Assembly: GCA_038247995.1 (NCBI GenBank)
Contig: JBBRUG010000151.1
Coordinates: 1-13,712, forward strand
DNA from: JBBRUG01 sp038247995
GTDB lineage: Bacteria; Chloroflexota; Chloroflexia; Chloroflexales; Chloroflexaceae
Length of the DNA stretch: 13,712 nucleotides
Direction of reading: 5' to 3'
The notes below the pieces were generated by a model, which saw only the letters and a program-made list of their open reading frames with translations, searched no databases and was not told the DNA's origin. Positions 5,948 through 12,443 of the stretch are shown here, piece by piece; position 1 is the first letter of the stretch, and each line of letters begins with the position of its first letter. The position numbers were made by a program, and so were the translations under genes.

Positions 5948-6757
5948 ATGGCCCGTACCGCCGGGCGTAGGGCATTGTCGGCCCCACATGCATGGCTGAA
6001 CCCGGTTGGCCGGATCGCGTTGGTAGGCGCGCTTGCGGCGCTGATCGCCGTGTTACCTCTGCCGCTCGCCGCCGTCCTGCTTATTGGCGGCGTACTGGCA
6101 GCCCTGGCCTTGCACGATCCGGTATTCGCCGTCGGTGCAGCGATCCTCTCGGTACCGGTGCAAGAACTGGTTCAACTGCCCGGCGGCCTCAGCGTCACCC
6201 AGGCCTGCCTGCTGCTTGGGCTCGCCAGTCTTGGTGTGCGTGCCCTGGCCAATCCCGAACGTCCACTGCCGTTTGGAACGCTCTTCGGGCCGCTGGCGAT
6301 CTTCGTCTGGTGGCTCGGCGTTTCGGCCAGCCTGACGCCCTTCAGCCGTAGCGAGGGCCTCCGCGAGACGCTTCGCTGGAGCACCGTGCTGCTGATCTAC
6401 CTGCTGACGCTGGCGGCACTGAAGCGAGATCAGACGAAAGACAAACGACGAACGACCAAAGACGGGCAGACGCTATTCGTCCTTCGTCCTTCGTCCTCCG
6501 TCTCAGCGACACCTTCAGCCGTCAGGTCGCAGGTCGCAGGTCGCAGGTCGCAGGTCGCAGGTCGCAGGTCGCAGGTCGCAGCCATTGGCGCCTCCTGCTC
6601 ATCCTGGCTTGCCTGCTCATCGCGCCGGCGAGCAACGCGCTGCTCGGCATCTGGCAGTTTCTCAGCGGCGCCGGGCCGGAAAGTTTCGGCATCGCCGGCG
6701 GGCGGGCACGGGCCTTCGGCACGATCGGCCAGCCCAATTCGTTCGCCGGGTATATGA
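5948..6757 (+). CDS. N-terminal fragment of the split O-antigen ligase (269 codons as sequenced)
   Basis: ATG 5948 lies one base after the epimerase stop (TAG 5944-5946), with only a GGGG-type weak Shine-Dalgarno, so translation is probably coupled. About 160 residues form five or six hydrophobic segments typical of the N-terminal half of the family (around residues 20-55, 58-75, 85-100, 113-128, 145-162). After LAALKRD the frame enters repeat-encoded polar sequence (RSQVAGR repeated). It then reads the downstream gene in the wrong frame until TGA at 6755-6757. The last ~50 residues are therefore not real protein family sequence. Confidence 0.6.
   Translation: MARTAGRRALSAPHAWLNPVGRIALVGALAALIAVLPLPLAAVLLIGGVLAALALHDPVFAVGAAILSVPVQELVQLPGGLSVTQACLLLGLASLGVRALANPERPLPFGTLFGPLAIFVWWLGVSASLTPFSRSEGLRETLRWSTVLLIYLLTLAALKRDQTKDKRRTTKDGQTLFVLRPSSSVSATPSAVRSQVAGRRSQVAGRRSQVAAIGASCSSWLACSSRRRATRCSASGSFSAAPGRKVSASPAGGHGPSARSASPIRSPGI
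6432..6504. repeat. Two degenerate heptamer arrays in inverted orientation
   Basis: Five units of GAC-x-AA-x type run from 6433 to 6467 (GACGAAA, GACAAAC, GACGAAC, GACCAAA, GACGGGC). After a 8-base gap, TTCGTCC occurs three times (6476-6496) followed by TCCGTCT (6497-6503). The second array is the approximate reverse complement of the first, so 6432-6460 and 6476-6504 can form a long imperfect hairpin with purine-rich and pyrimidine-rich arms. The sequence lies inside the O-antigen ligase gene. Confidence 0.8.
6523..6581 (+). repeat. Perfect heptamer tandem repeat (CAGGTCG x 8.4)
   Basis: Eight perfect copies of CAGGTCG (6523-6578) plus CAG (6579-6581), 59 bases with no mismatch. The unit length is not a multiple of three, so each gain or loss changes the reading frame of the surrounding O-antigen ligase gene. 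Read as protein it repeats RSQVAGR every 21 bases, with no stop in any forward frame. On the opposite strand it gives the repetitive CDLRPAT translation, which is not a gene. Confidence 0.95.
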
Positions 6758-7665
6758 ACCAGGTCTGGCCGCTCGCCGCCGGGCTGAGCATCTTCGCCCT
6801 AATCACGCTTATTCAGCACTTCGCACGGCTTCGATCTACGTACGGGCTGACCCAGGTGTCCGCCCGTACCGATACCGTCCGCCCGCACGGCAGCGGCTGG
6901 CTCTTCCCACTCGGTGTCCTAGTTATTGCAGGCAGTGTCACCCTGATCACAGTTAGCGCGCTGATCACCAGCTTCTCACGCGGCGGATGGGTTGGCGCCC
7001 TGGCCGGCGGAGGAGTGCTGGCCCTGGCGACGCTTCCGGCGTTAGAACCTGCGCTGCGGCGAATGATCCGGCGGCTCTTGATCGCCGGCGGCCTGTTGGG
7101 GATCCTCGTCCTCGCTTTGGGCGGCGGTGGTCTGCTGCCCGCGCCGCTAGCCCAACGCCTGAACAGCATCACGGCGAACCTGCGGCTCTTTGATGTACGC
7201 AGCGTAACGGTGACGCCCGCGAATTTTGCCGTTGTCGAGCGGATGGCCCACTTGCAGGCCGGCTGGAATATGTTGAATGCACGCCCGATTCTCGGCGTTG
7301 GGCCGGGCAATTACAGCACTGCTTTTGAACAACCTTTGGCGCTCGATGCGCCGCGCTTCACCACCCGCCCCTGGTATGCGTCACGCGGGCATGCGCATAA
7401 CTACTATGTGCATATCGCCGCCGAAGCCGGCCTGCTCGGCGCAATTGCCTACCTCACCCTGATCGGCATGGTTGCCGTTCAGGCCGCGCAGGCGGTGCGT
7501 CGGGCGCGCCACTGGCTCTGGCGCGGCGTGGCCATAGGCAGCGCAGGCGTGGTGGCGGCTGTGGCGGCCCACAATCTCTTCGAGAATCTGCATGTCCTGA
7601 ATATGGGTCTGCAACTCGGCGTGATCTGGGCGTTAATGACGGTAGCCGCGTTAGAGGCGCCCTAG
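6754..7665 (+). CDS. C-terminal fragment of the split O-antigen ligase (303 codons from the first ATG)
   Basis: It carries the family's catalytic-side signatures: SFSRGGWVG (residues 73-81), RPILGVGPGNY (177-187) and HAHNYYVHIAAEAGLLG (213-229), with several membrane helices. ATG 6754 sits inside a conserved segment (GQPNSFAGYMNQ) and has no Shine-Dalgarno, so it is unlikely to be a native start. It does overlap the TGA of the upstream frame as ATGA, so reinitiation is conceivable. The true frame is open back through the repeats to beyond 6421. Confidence 0.6.
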   Translation: MNQVWPLAAGLSIFALITLIQHFARLRSTYGLTQVSARTDTVRPHGSGWLFPLGVLVIAGSVTLITVSALITSFSRGGWVGALAGGGVLALATLPALEPALRRMIRRLLIAGGLLGILVLALGGGGLLPAPLAQRLNSITANLRLFDVRSVTVTPANFAVVERMAHLQAGWNMLNARPILGVGPGNYSTAFEQPLALDAPRFTTRPWYASRGHAHNYYVHIAAEAGLLGAIAYLTLIGMVAVQAAQAVRRARHWLWRGVAIGSAGVVAAVAAHNLFENLHVLNMGLQLGVIWALMTVAALEAP

Positions 7666-7704
7666 CAGAACGATTGTAGGATACATTTGGTTCTGGTAAA
7701 TTCG

Positions 7705-7710
7705 TACAAT
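7705..7710 (+). promoter_or_regulatory. Candidate -10 hexamer before the flippase-like gene
   Basis: TACAAT at 7705-7710 lies 58 bases before ATG 7768 in the 102-base gap after the O-antigen ligase. The best -35 at correct spacing (TACATT, 7682-7687) is poor. The surrounding 7666-7735 stretch is clearly more AT-rich than the flanking genes. Confidence 0.3.
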
Positions 7711-7745
7711 AGCACGTATGCTTAATCGGGCCGCCGCCGTAGTGC

Positions 7746-7763
7746 GAGGATAAGGGAATCTTC
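7746..7763 (+). promoter_or_regulatory. Stem-loop presenting the Shine-Dalgarno in its loop
   Basis: GAGGAT (7746-7751) can pair with ATCTTC (7758-7763), with one G-U pair. The loop AAGGGA (7752-7757) is the Shine-Dalgarno for ATG 7768. The stem is short and of modest stability. Confidence 0.35.
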
Positions 7764-7767
7764 CGCA

Positions 7768-8841
7768 ATGATGGTTGACGAAACTAAAAATCCGCTGGCG
7801 CCCGAGCAGGACGCCGCACCTGAGGTTTCCGCTGCCTCCAGCGTTGAGCGTGAGGGCTTTTCGCTCTGGCACCGCCTGCGCAGTCCACGCACCCTGGTCT
7901 CCTTCGGCCTAGCAATCGCAATTATCATCTTCGTCTTCCGCGGCCTCGATATTGATCTCAGCCAGACCTGGCAATACATGCGTGCGGCCAACCCCTGGAT
8001 GCTGCTGTTGGGGCTGGGTGTGTTTTACACGACCTTTCCGCTCCGCGCCTTACGTTGGCGACTACTCCTCGATAATGCCGGCGTACCGATCCGCGAGGGG
8101 CGCAATAGTTGGGCTTCACTACCGGCGCTGATGGAGTATATCTATCTGAGCTGGTTTGCAAACTGCATTGTGCCGGCCAAGCTCGGCGACGCCTACCGCG
8201 GATATCTGATCAAGCACAATGGCAACGTCTCCTTCTCGGCGGCCTTCGGCACGATCTTCGCCGAGCGCCTGCTGGATATGATTGGCCTGTTTGGTCTGCT
8301 CGTCATCTCCGGCTACTTCACATTCGGTGCGCAGATGCCCGAAGGCACGCAGATCGTGTTTGGCTTTGGAGCACTGCTCGTCGTGCTTATTCTGGGCGGC
8401 CTGGCGGGGATGCGTTGGCTCAGCCCGCTGATCCGCCGTTTTATTCCGGCCCGTCTCCACGAGGTGTATGGGCGCTTCGAGCACGCTGCGCTGAGTTCGT
8501 TCAGCCCGGCCGTATTGCCCAAACTCGTGATGTATACAGCGAGTGTGTGGTTGCTGGAAGGCTTTCGGCTCTACTTTGTGATCCAGGCGCTGGGCAGCGA
8601 AAATATTTCCCTGGGCCTCTCCGCGATCGTCTTTGTTGCCCTGGCTTCTTCGCTGCTCACCGCCCTGCCGATCACGCCGGCCGGCCTCGGCGTTGTCGAG
8701 GGCACAGTTACGGTTGTGCTCACGTTCTTCGGGATCGACAAGAACCTCGGTAGCGCCGTAACCCTGCTCGACCGGCTGATCAACTTCTGGAGCATTATTT
8801 TCTTCGGTTTAATCCTCTATATCTTCTCCAAGCGCAAATAG
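7768..8841 (+). CDS. Lysylphosphatidylglycerol synthase TM-region / UPF0104 flippase-like membrane protein
   Basis: A 357-aa integral membrane protein of the LPG_synthase_TM (UPF0104, AglD-like) family. The first ~38 residues are a polar cytoplasmic tail, followed by about eight hydrophobic segments. Family motifs are visible: PLRALRWRLLL (91-101), ANCIVPAKLGDAYRGYLI (131-148), FAERLLDMIGL (164-174), LPITPAGLGVVEGTV (300-314) and LLDRLINFW (333-341). There is no C-terminal aminoacyl-transfer domain, so it is not MprF itself. In glycan clusters such proteins are suspected of moving lipid-linked intermediates or helping glycosyl transfer; the function here is inferred. ATG 7768 was chosen over ATG 7771 because AAGGGA (7752-7757) is then ten bases away. 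The next gene begins after a terminator and its own promoter, so this is likely the end of a transcription unit. Confidence 0.9.
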   Translation: MMVDETKNPLAPEQDAAPEVSAASSVEREGFSLWHRLRSPRTLVSFGLAIAIIIFVFRGLDIDLSQTWQYMRAANPWMLLLGLGVFYTTFPLRALRWRLLLDNAGVPIREGRNSWASLPALMEYIYLSWFANCIVPAKLGDAYRGYLIKHNGNVSFSAAFGTIFAERLLDMIGLFGLLVISGYFTFGAQMPEGTQIVFGFGALLVVLILGGLAGMRWLSPLIRRFIPARLHEVYGRFEHAALSSFSPAVLPKLVMYTASVWLLEGFRLYFVIQALGSENISLGLSAIVFVALASSLLTALPITPAGLGVVEGTVTVVLTFFGIDKNLGSAVTLLDRLINFWSIIFFGLILYIFSKRK

Positions 8842-8881
8842 GCTCGCCCGGTATGGCGAGCCTCCCCACAATCCCTCTTTT
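8841..8881 (+). terminator. Probable intrinsic terminator after the flippase-like gene
   Basis: GGCTCGCC (8841-8848, including the last base of the TAG stop) pairs perfectly with GGCGAGCC (8855-8862) around a six-base loop CGGTAT. A pyrimidine-rich run ending in CTCTTTT (8875-8881) follows after a gap. The stem is strong and the T-tract is late and interrupted, so efficiency is uncertain. Confidence 0.55.
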
Positions 8882-8909
8882 GGGTGATTCCGCATCCTCC
8901 TTTTTGGCC

Positions 8910-8938
8910 TTGAAACAGGCTGACACAAGTACTACACT
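8910..8938 (+). promoter_or_regulatory. Promoter of the GT39-like gene
   Basis: TTGAAA (8910-8915) and TACACT (8933-8938) are separated by exactly 17 bases, with five and four matches to the sigma-70 consensus. It lies downstream of the terminator at 8841-8881. Transcription would begin near 8945, leaving a leader of about 90 bases before ATG 9037. This is the best promoter in the window. Confidence 0.55.
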
Positions 8939-9015
8939 ATCTAGAGCATAATGAGCCCCGCGGCTTAGTGCCGCTGCCTACTCACTCTTAAAATCGCATT
9001 CAGTTAGAACGTCTT

Positions 9016-9036
9016 CCCTTGTCAGAAGGGCTTTTT
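9016..9036 (+). promoter_or_regulatory. Hairpin plus T5 overlapping the RBS of the GT39-like gene
   Basis: CCCTT (9016-9020) pairs with AAGGG (9026-9030) around GTCAG, followed by C and TTTTT (9032-9036), abutting ATG 9037. The 3' arm is the Shine-Dalgarno itself, so folding would hide it. The hairpin-T5 layout also resembles a weak intrinsic terminator. Confidence 0.4.
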
Positions 9037-11187
9037 ATGTGGGCCTATCAGCACGTGGCGCAGCCTTCCAGCGTTGCCTCGCGTGTCCGCCCGGTGTCAA
9101 TCTGGCTGGTTGCCACGCTCTTAATCCTCGCTGCACTCCTCCCCCGTGTGGCCCATCTGGATGACTTCTACACCACAGACGAGGCTTATTTTTGGCAACA
9201 GCGGGTCGCTCGCTTCAGCGCCGCTGTGCAGATGCAAGATTGGGCTGCGACCAACCAGACCGGTCACCCCGGTGTGACCACCATGTGGCTCGGCGCTATT
9301 GGGCGCTGGGTCGCTGAAACGACGCAAGTCCCCCCCCCCCAACCCGGCGCAGGCGCCACATATCTGGCCTACCTCCGCATGGCGAGCGCCGCCGTAAATG
9401 CGCTGGCTGTGGGCCTTGGATACATTCTGCTACGCCATTTAATCCGCCCAACGATAGCCTTGCTCGCCGGCATGCTCTGGGCGGTTTCACCGTTTCTGAT
9501 TGCGCATAGCCGGTTGTTGCATCTCGATGCGTTATTAACCTCGTTTATCACGCTCTGCCTGCTCTTGCTGCTGGTAGCTACCCGCCCCAACGTATCTTCA
9601 CGCAGCAGTTGGTTGCCCCTGGTTGGCGCTGGGATCTGCGCCGGGTTGGCCCTTTTGACCAAAGCTCCCGCCCTGATCTTGCTGCCCCTGGCGGGGTTGA
9701 TCTTGCTCGACGCCGCATGGCGCGCAGCGGCGGTGCGCGGTGAACAACTGAACCGGGCGCGTCTGAGCCGGGTTGGCATGGCTAGTGGCTCACGCTTTGC
9801 CGTCTGGTTGGGTGTGGCGCTGGCCACGCTGGTTATCGGGTGGCCGGCATTGTGGGTAGACCCTTGGGGCGCACTGGGAAGCGTCATCGGTGAGATTACG
9901 GGCAACGCGGCCCAGCCGCATAATGCCGGAAACTTCTTTCGCGGCCAACCTGTCGCCGACCCCGGTACGCTTTTCTATCTCACTGTATTGCGCTATCGGA
10001 TTGAACCAACCGCTTTCATCGGCCTTTCGGCACTCATGCTGATCAGCCTGCACCAACGCACCCGCCGCCACATTCTGCGCACTGAAGCAGCTCCTACGCT
10101 GAGCACAGTCGAAGCCGAAGAGCGCCGCGTGCTGCTGGCGATGACCGTCTTTGTCGCCCTCTTTACGCTAAGCATCTCGCTGCTGGCAAAAAAATTTGAT
10201 CGTTATCTGTTGCCTGTATGGCCGGCTTTACTCATCCTGGCGGCGCTTGGCCTGGCAGCGTGTTACGAATGGTGGCACACGAGTGCCGAACAACGGGCGC
10301 GTTGGGCGCACCAGTTGTTTAGCGCTCTGGCGGCGTTCTGGTTGGGCCTCAGCCTTGCGACGCCGGTCTTTTTCTACGCGCCGTACTATCTGGCCTATTA
10401 CAATCCATTTTTTGGCGGTGGTGTCGCGGCGCAGAATGTGCTGCTGGTCGGTTGGGGCGAAGGCATGGATCAGGTTGGGCGTTGGCTGAGTGCGCGCCCT
10501 GATCTCAACCGCGGCCCGATCCTTTCCTGGCTGCCCAATACGCTGGCGCCATTCGTTCCGGCGAATGTTGCCGTCTATGATCTCGACTACGAACATCTCC
10601 AGACGTCGGCCAACTATGCCGTGATCTATACCAGCGTCGCCGTCCGCGACTCACAGGCGGGCGCCGAAGCGTATGCGCTGCAAACGCCGCCACTGGCCAC
10701 GATCCGCATTCGCGGGATCACCTACGCAACCATTCATCAGTTGCCCCGCCCCTTTGAACAGGCAAGTGGCGCGGTGTTTGCCGGTATGCATCTGCGCGGG
10801 TTTAGTCATACCGTTGAAGATCAGACCCTTCTGATCACGCCGGCCTGGGATGTGCGCGAAGATCGCGCCGCCGATGTCTACAGTTTCATTCACGTACTTG
10901 ACGCCGCCGGGCGTCAGGTTACACAATTCGATACACGCCTCGATGATGGGCTGTACTATGCCTGGCAGGCTGGACAGCAATTTGGCACACCCCAACCAAT
11001 TGCCCTGCCAACCGACATAGCTGCCGGAAGCTATCGGGTTACGCTTGGGCTGTACACACCTGCCAGTGGCGAACGCCTGCCGCTTGTGTATGGTCAGGCG
11101 CTTCCTGAGGCCATCGACGGCCTGCACACGCTCGAACTGTTCACCCTGACGTATGATGGCAGCACCTGGCACATAGCGGCAGAGTAA
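9037..11187 (+). CDS. ArnT/PMT-like (GT39, GT-C fold) membrane glycosyltransferase with C-terminal extracytoplasmic domain
   Basis: It would transfer a sugar from a polyprenyl-phosphate donor on the outer face of the membrane. The 716-aa protein starts with a membrane helix (~20-36). The GT-C acidic motif TTDEAYFW follows (D48-E49 in the first outer loop), then HPGVTTMWLG (77-86) and about ten further membrane helices to ~residue 460. The final ~130 residues are a soluble beta-rich domain (TLLITPAWDVRE, YSFIHVLDAAGRQV, GSYRVTLGLYTPASGERLPL), an architecture that I associate with Chloroflexota GT39 proteins. ATG 9037 has AAGGG six bases upstream; TTG 9019 lacks a proper RBS. Codons 98-102 (V-PPP-Q) are encoded by a run of 11 C at 9330-9340, in frame here. 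It has its own promoter and stands after a terminator. The acceptor and donor are unknown. Confidence 0.85.
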   Translation: MWAYQHVAQPSSVASRVRPVSIWLVATLLILAALLPRVAHLDDFYTTDEAYFWQQRVARFSAAVQMQDWAATNQTGHPGVTTMWLGAIGRWVAETTQVPPPQPGAGATYLAYLRMASAAVNALAVGLGYILLRHLIRPTIALLAGMLWAVSPFLIAHSRLLHLDALLTSFITLCLLLLLVATRPNVSSRSSWLPLVGAGICAGLALLTKAPALILLPLAGLILLDAAWRAAAVRGEQLNRARLSRVGMASGSRFAVWLGVALATLVIGWPALWVDPWGALGSVIGEITGNAAQPHNAGNFFRGQPVADPGTLFYLTVLRYRIEPTAFIGLSALMLISLHQRTRRHILRTEAAPTLSTVEAEERRVLLAMTVFVALFTLSISLLAKKFDRYLLPVWPALLILAALGLAACYEWWHTSAEQRARWAHQLFSALAAFWLGLSLATPVFFYAPYYLAYYNPFFGGGVAAQNVLLVGWGEGMDQVGRWLSARPDLNRGPILSWLPNTLAPFVPANVAVYDLDYEHLQTSANYAVIYTSVAVRDSQAGAEAYALQTPPLATIRIRGITYATIHQLPRPFEQASGAVFAGMHLRGFSHTVEDQTLLITPAWDVREDRAADVYSFIHVLDAAGRQVTQFDTRLDDGLYYAWQAGQQFGTPQPIALPTDIAAGSYRVTLGLYTPASGERLPLVYGQALPEAIDGLHTLELFTLTYDGSTWHIAAE
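9330..9340 (+). repeat. Mononucleotide tract C11 inside the GT39-like gene
   Basis: Eleven consecutive C encode the end of V98, P99-P101 and the first base of Q102. Loss of one C leads to TAA at 9395-9397 (about 119 aa). Gain of one leads to TAG at 9507-9509 (about 157 aa). Both truncate before most membrane helices. Confidence 0.9.
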
Positions 11188-11230
11188 ATGCCACTCTTCA
11201 TCAGTGCCTCAGTGATCCACTTGACGCCGA

Positions 11231-11252
11231 GCCGTGCTGCACATAGCATGGC
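11231..11252 (+). promoter_or_regulatory. Stem-loop immediately 5' of the GT4 gene
   Basis: GCCGTGCT (11231-11238) pairs with AGCATGGC (11245-11252), with one G-U, around GCACAT. It ends six bases before ATG 11259. The 3' arm contains the ATG of a four-codon frame (11248-11262, M-A-G-A-stop) whose TGA overlaps the gene's ATG. Confidence 0.45.
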
Positions 11253-11258
11253 AGGCGC

Positions 11259-12407
11259 ATGATCATTGGCGTTGACTATACTGCTGCTGCGTGGCAGGGC
11301 GCTGGGATTGGTCGCTATACGCGCGAACTGATCCGCGCCGCTGTACCCCGCGATCCTGAACTGCGCTATGTGTTGTTCTACGCTGCACGCGGATTGCCCG
11401 CGAATGCGCCGTATGTCGCCGATCTACGCGCCCTCGCTGCCGCAAACCCCAATGTGCGAGTGCGCCCGCTGCCGATCAGCCCGCGCCTGCTGACAATTCT
11501 CTGGCAACGCCTGCGCCTGCCGCTGCCCGCCGAACGCCTCGTCGGCCCGCTTAATGTACTGCATGCACCCGACTTTGTGCTCCCGCCGACCCGCGCGCGC
11601 ACCATCCTCACCGTACACGACTTGACCTATCTGGTGCGCCCCGAAAGTGCCGACGCCCGGCTGCGGCGTTACCTCATGCAGGCTGTGCCGCGATCATTGC
11701 GCCGCGCCGACCGGGTGCTCGTCGATTCACAGGCTACTGCCGCCGATCTCGAACGCTTGTTAGGTGTTGCCGGGCCGCACGTGCGCGTCCTCTACCCCGG
11801 CGTCGATCCGCGCTTTCGGCCGATGGCTGCGGCGGATGTGGCGCCTGTACGCACGCAACTAAGGCTGCCGGCACACTTTTTGCTCTTTGTGGGCACGCTC
11901 GAACCGCGCAAAAATGTGCCGCGGCTGCTCGAAGCCTTCGCGCAGGTTGCCGCCGATCCGCGCTACGTCGATCTGCACCTGGTGCTTGGCGGGCGCCGTG
12001 GCTGGCTCTACGAGGAGATTTTCGCCACGGTTGGGCGGCTCGGCTTGCGCGAACGGGTCCAATTCCTCGATTTTGTCGCCGACGATCAACTCCCGGCGTT
12101 GTATAATCTGGCGCAGGCCTTTGTCTACCCATCGCTCTACGAAGGTTTTGGTTTTCCGGCGTTGGAAGCGCTCGCATGTGGTACGCCGGTAGTTACTGCC
12201 GCCGTCGCCAGCCTGCCCGAAGTCGTCGGCGCGGCCGCCGTTGTGGTTGATCCGTACGATGTTACGGCCATTGCACAGGGCATACGCACCGCCCTGGAAA
12301 ACCCGGCGCCTTTGCGCGCCGCCGGCCCGCCCCAGGCCCAACGCTTCAGTTGGACGGCAGCCGGCATAGCTCTGATCGAAGTCTATCGCGATGTCGGCGC
12401 TGCATGA
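11259..12407 (+). CDS. GT4-family (group 1) glycosyltransferase
   Basis: A cytoplasmic GT-B retaining glycosyltransferase of 382 aa, expected to add a hexose (often mannose in close relatives) to a lipid-linked or growing glycan from a nucleotide sugar. The N-terminal domain has the GIGRYTREL loop (16-24) and HDLTYL (120-125). The C-terminal donor-binding domain has LLFVGTLEPRKNVPRLLEAF (208-227), VQFLDFVADDQLPALYNLA and the E-x7-E motif in YEGFGFPALEALACGTPVV (E295, E303). Length is typical. ATG 11259 begins at the first beta-strand (MIIGVDY). The RBS is weak (AGG, 11253-11255) and a hairpin and a mini-ORF precede it, so initiation may be coupled or regulated. The next gene follows after 36 bases, suggesting co-transcription. 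Confidence 0.93.
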   Translation: MIIGVDYTAAAWQGAGIGRYTRELIRAAVPRDPELRYVLFYAARGLPANAPYVADLRALAAANPNVRVRPLPISPRLLTILWQRLRLPLPAERLVGPLNVLHAPDFVLPPTRARTILTVHDLTYLVRPESADARLRRYLMQAVPRSLRRADRVLVDSQATAADLERLLGVAGPHVRVLYPGVDPRFRPMAAADVAPVRTQLRLPAHFLLFVGTLEPRKNVPRLLEAFAQVAADPRYVDLHLVLGGRRGWLYEEIFATVGRLGLRERVQFLDFVADDQLPALYNLAQAFVYPSLYEGFGFPALEALACGTPVVTAAVASLPEVVGAAAVVVDPYDVTAIAQGIRTALENPAPLRAAGPPQAQRFSWTAAGIALIEVYRDVGAA

Positions 12408-12408
12408 A

Positions 12409-12428
12409 CTGCGGTCGGCGACTGGCAG
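12409..12428 (+). promoter_or_regulatory. Stem-loop between the GT4 and PAP2-like genes
   Basis: CTGC-GGTC (12409-12416) pairs with GACT-G-GCAG (12420-12428), with one bulged G and one G-U, over the loop GGC. It starts two bases after the GT4 stop and lies six bases before the weak Shine-Dalgarno (GAGA, 12434-12437). Without a T-tract it is more likely a leader or processing structure than a terminator. Confidence 0.35.
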
Positions 12429-12443
12429 CTAACGAGATACTCT

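Larger units (their letters stand above)
5948..7665 (+). pseudogene. O-antigen ligase/polymerase (Wzy/WaaL family), split by a frameshift inside a heptamer-repeat cassette
   Basis: Seen as one gene, this is a polytopic membrane protein of the O-antigen ligase family, which joins or polymerises lipid-linked glycans at the outer membrane face. The first part (frame of 5948) and the second (frame of 6754) are both ligase-like, but they lie in different frames. The switch falls in the low-complexity block 6432-6581, where three arrays of 7-base units interrupt a hydrophobic region. Conserved sequence in the second frame resumes at once after the repeats (SHWRLLLILACLLIAP, then RAFGTIGQPNSFAGY), well before the first ATG of that frame. 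The array has no stop in any frame. One extra heptamer (nine copies) or two fewer (six) would rejoin the halves into a 574- or 567-aa protein. It may therefore be a switched-off phase-variable gene, a true pseudogene, or an assembly error in the repeat. Confidence 0.8.

Noticed and set aside
6432..6581. CRISPR array
   Set aside because: The units are contiguous 7-mers without spacers, far from CRISPR repeat-spacer geometry.
6522..6806. Minus-strand ORF through the heptamer repeat
   Set aside because: It reads the repeat as CDLRPAT tandem units and the rest is antisense to the ligase; no RBS or recognisable domain.
10651..11172. 173-codon minus-strand ORF within the GT39-like gene
   Set aside because: It is a shadow of the C-terminal domain of the plus-strand gene, whose frame shows a family-like beta-domain. 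The antisense product has no recognised motif.
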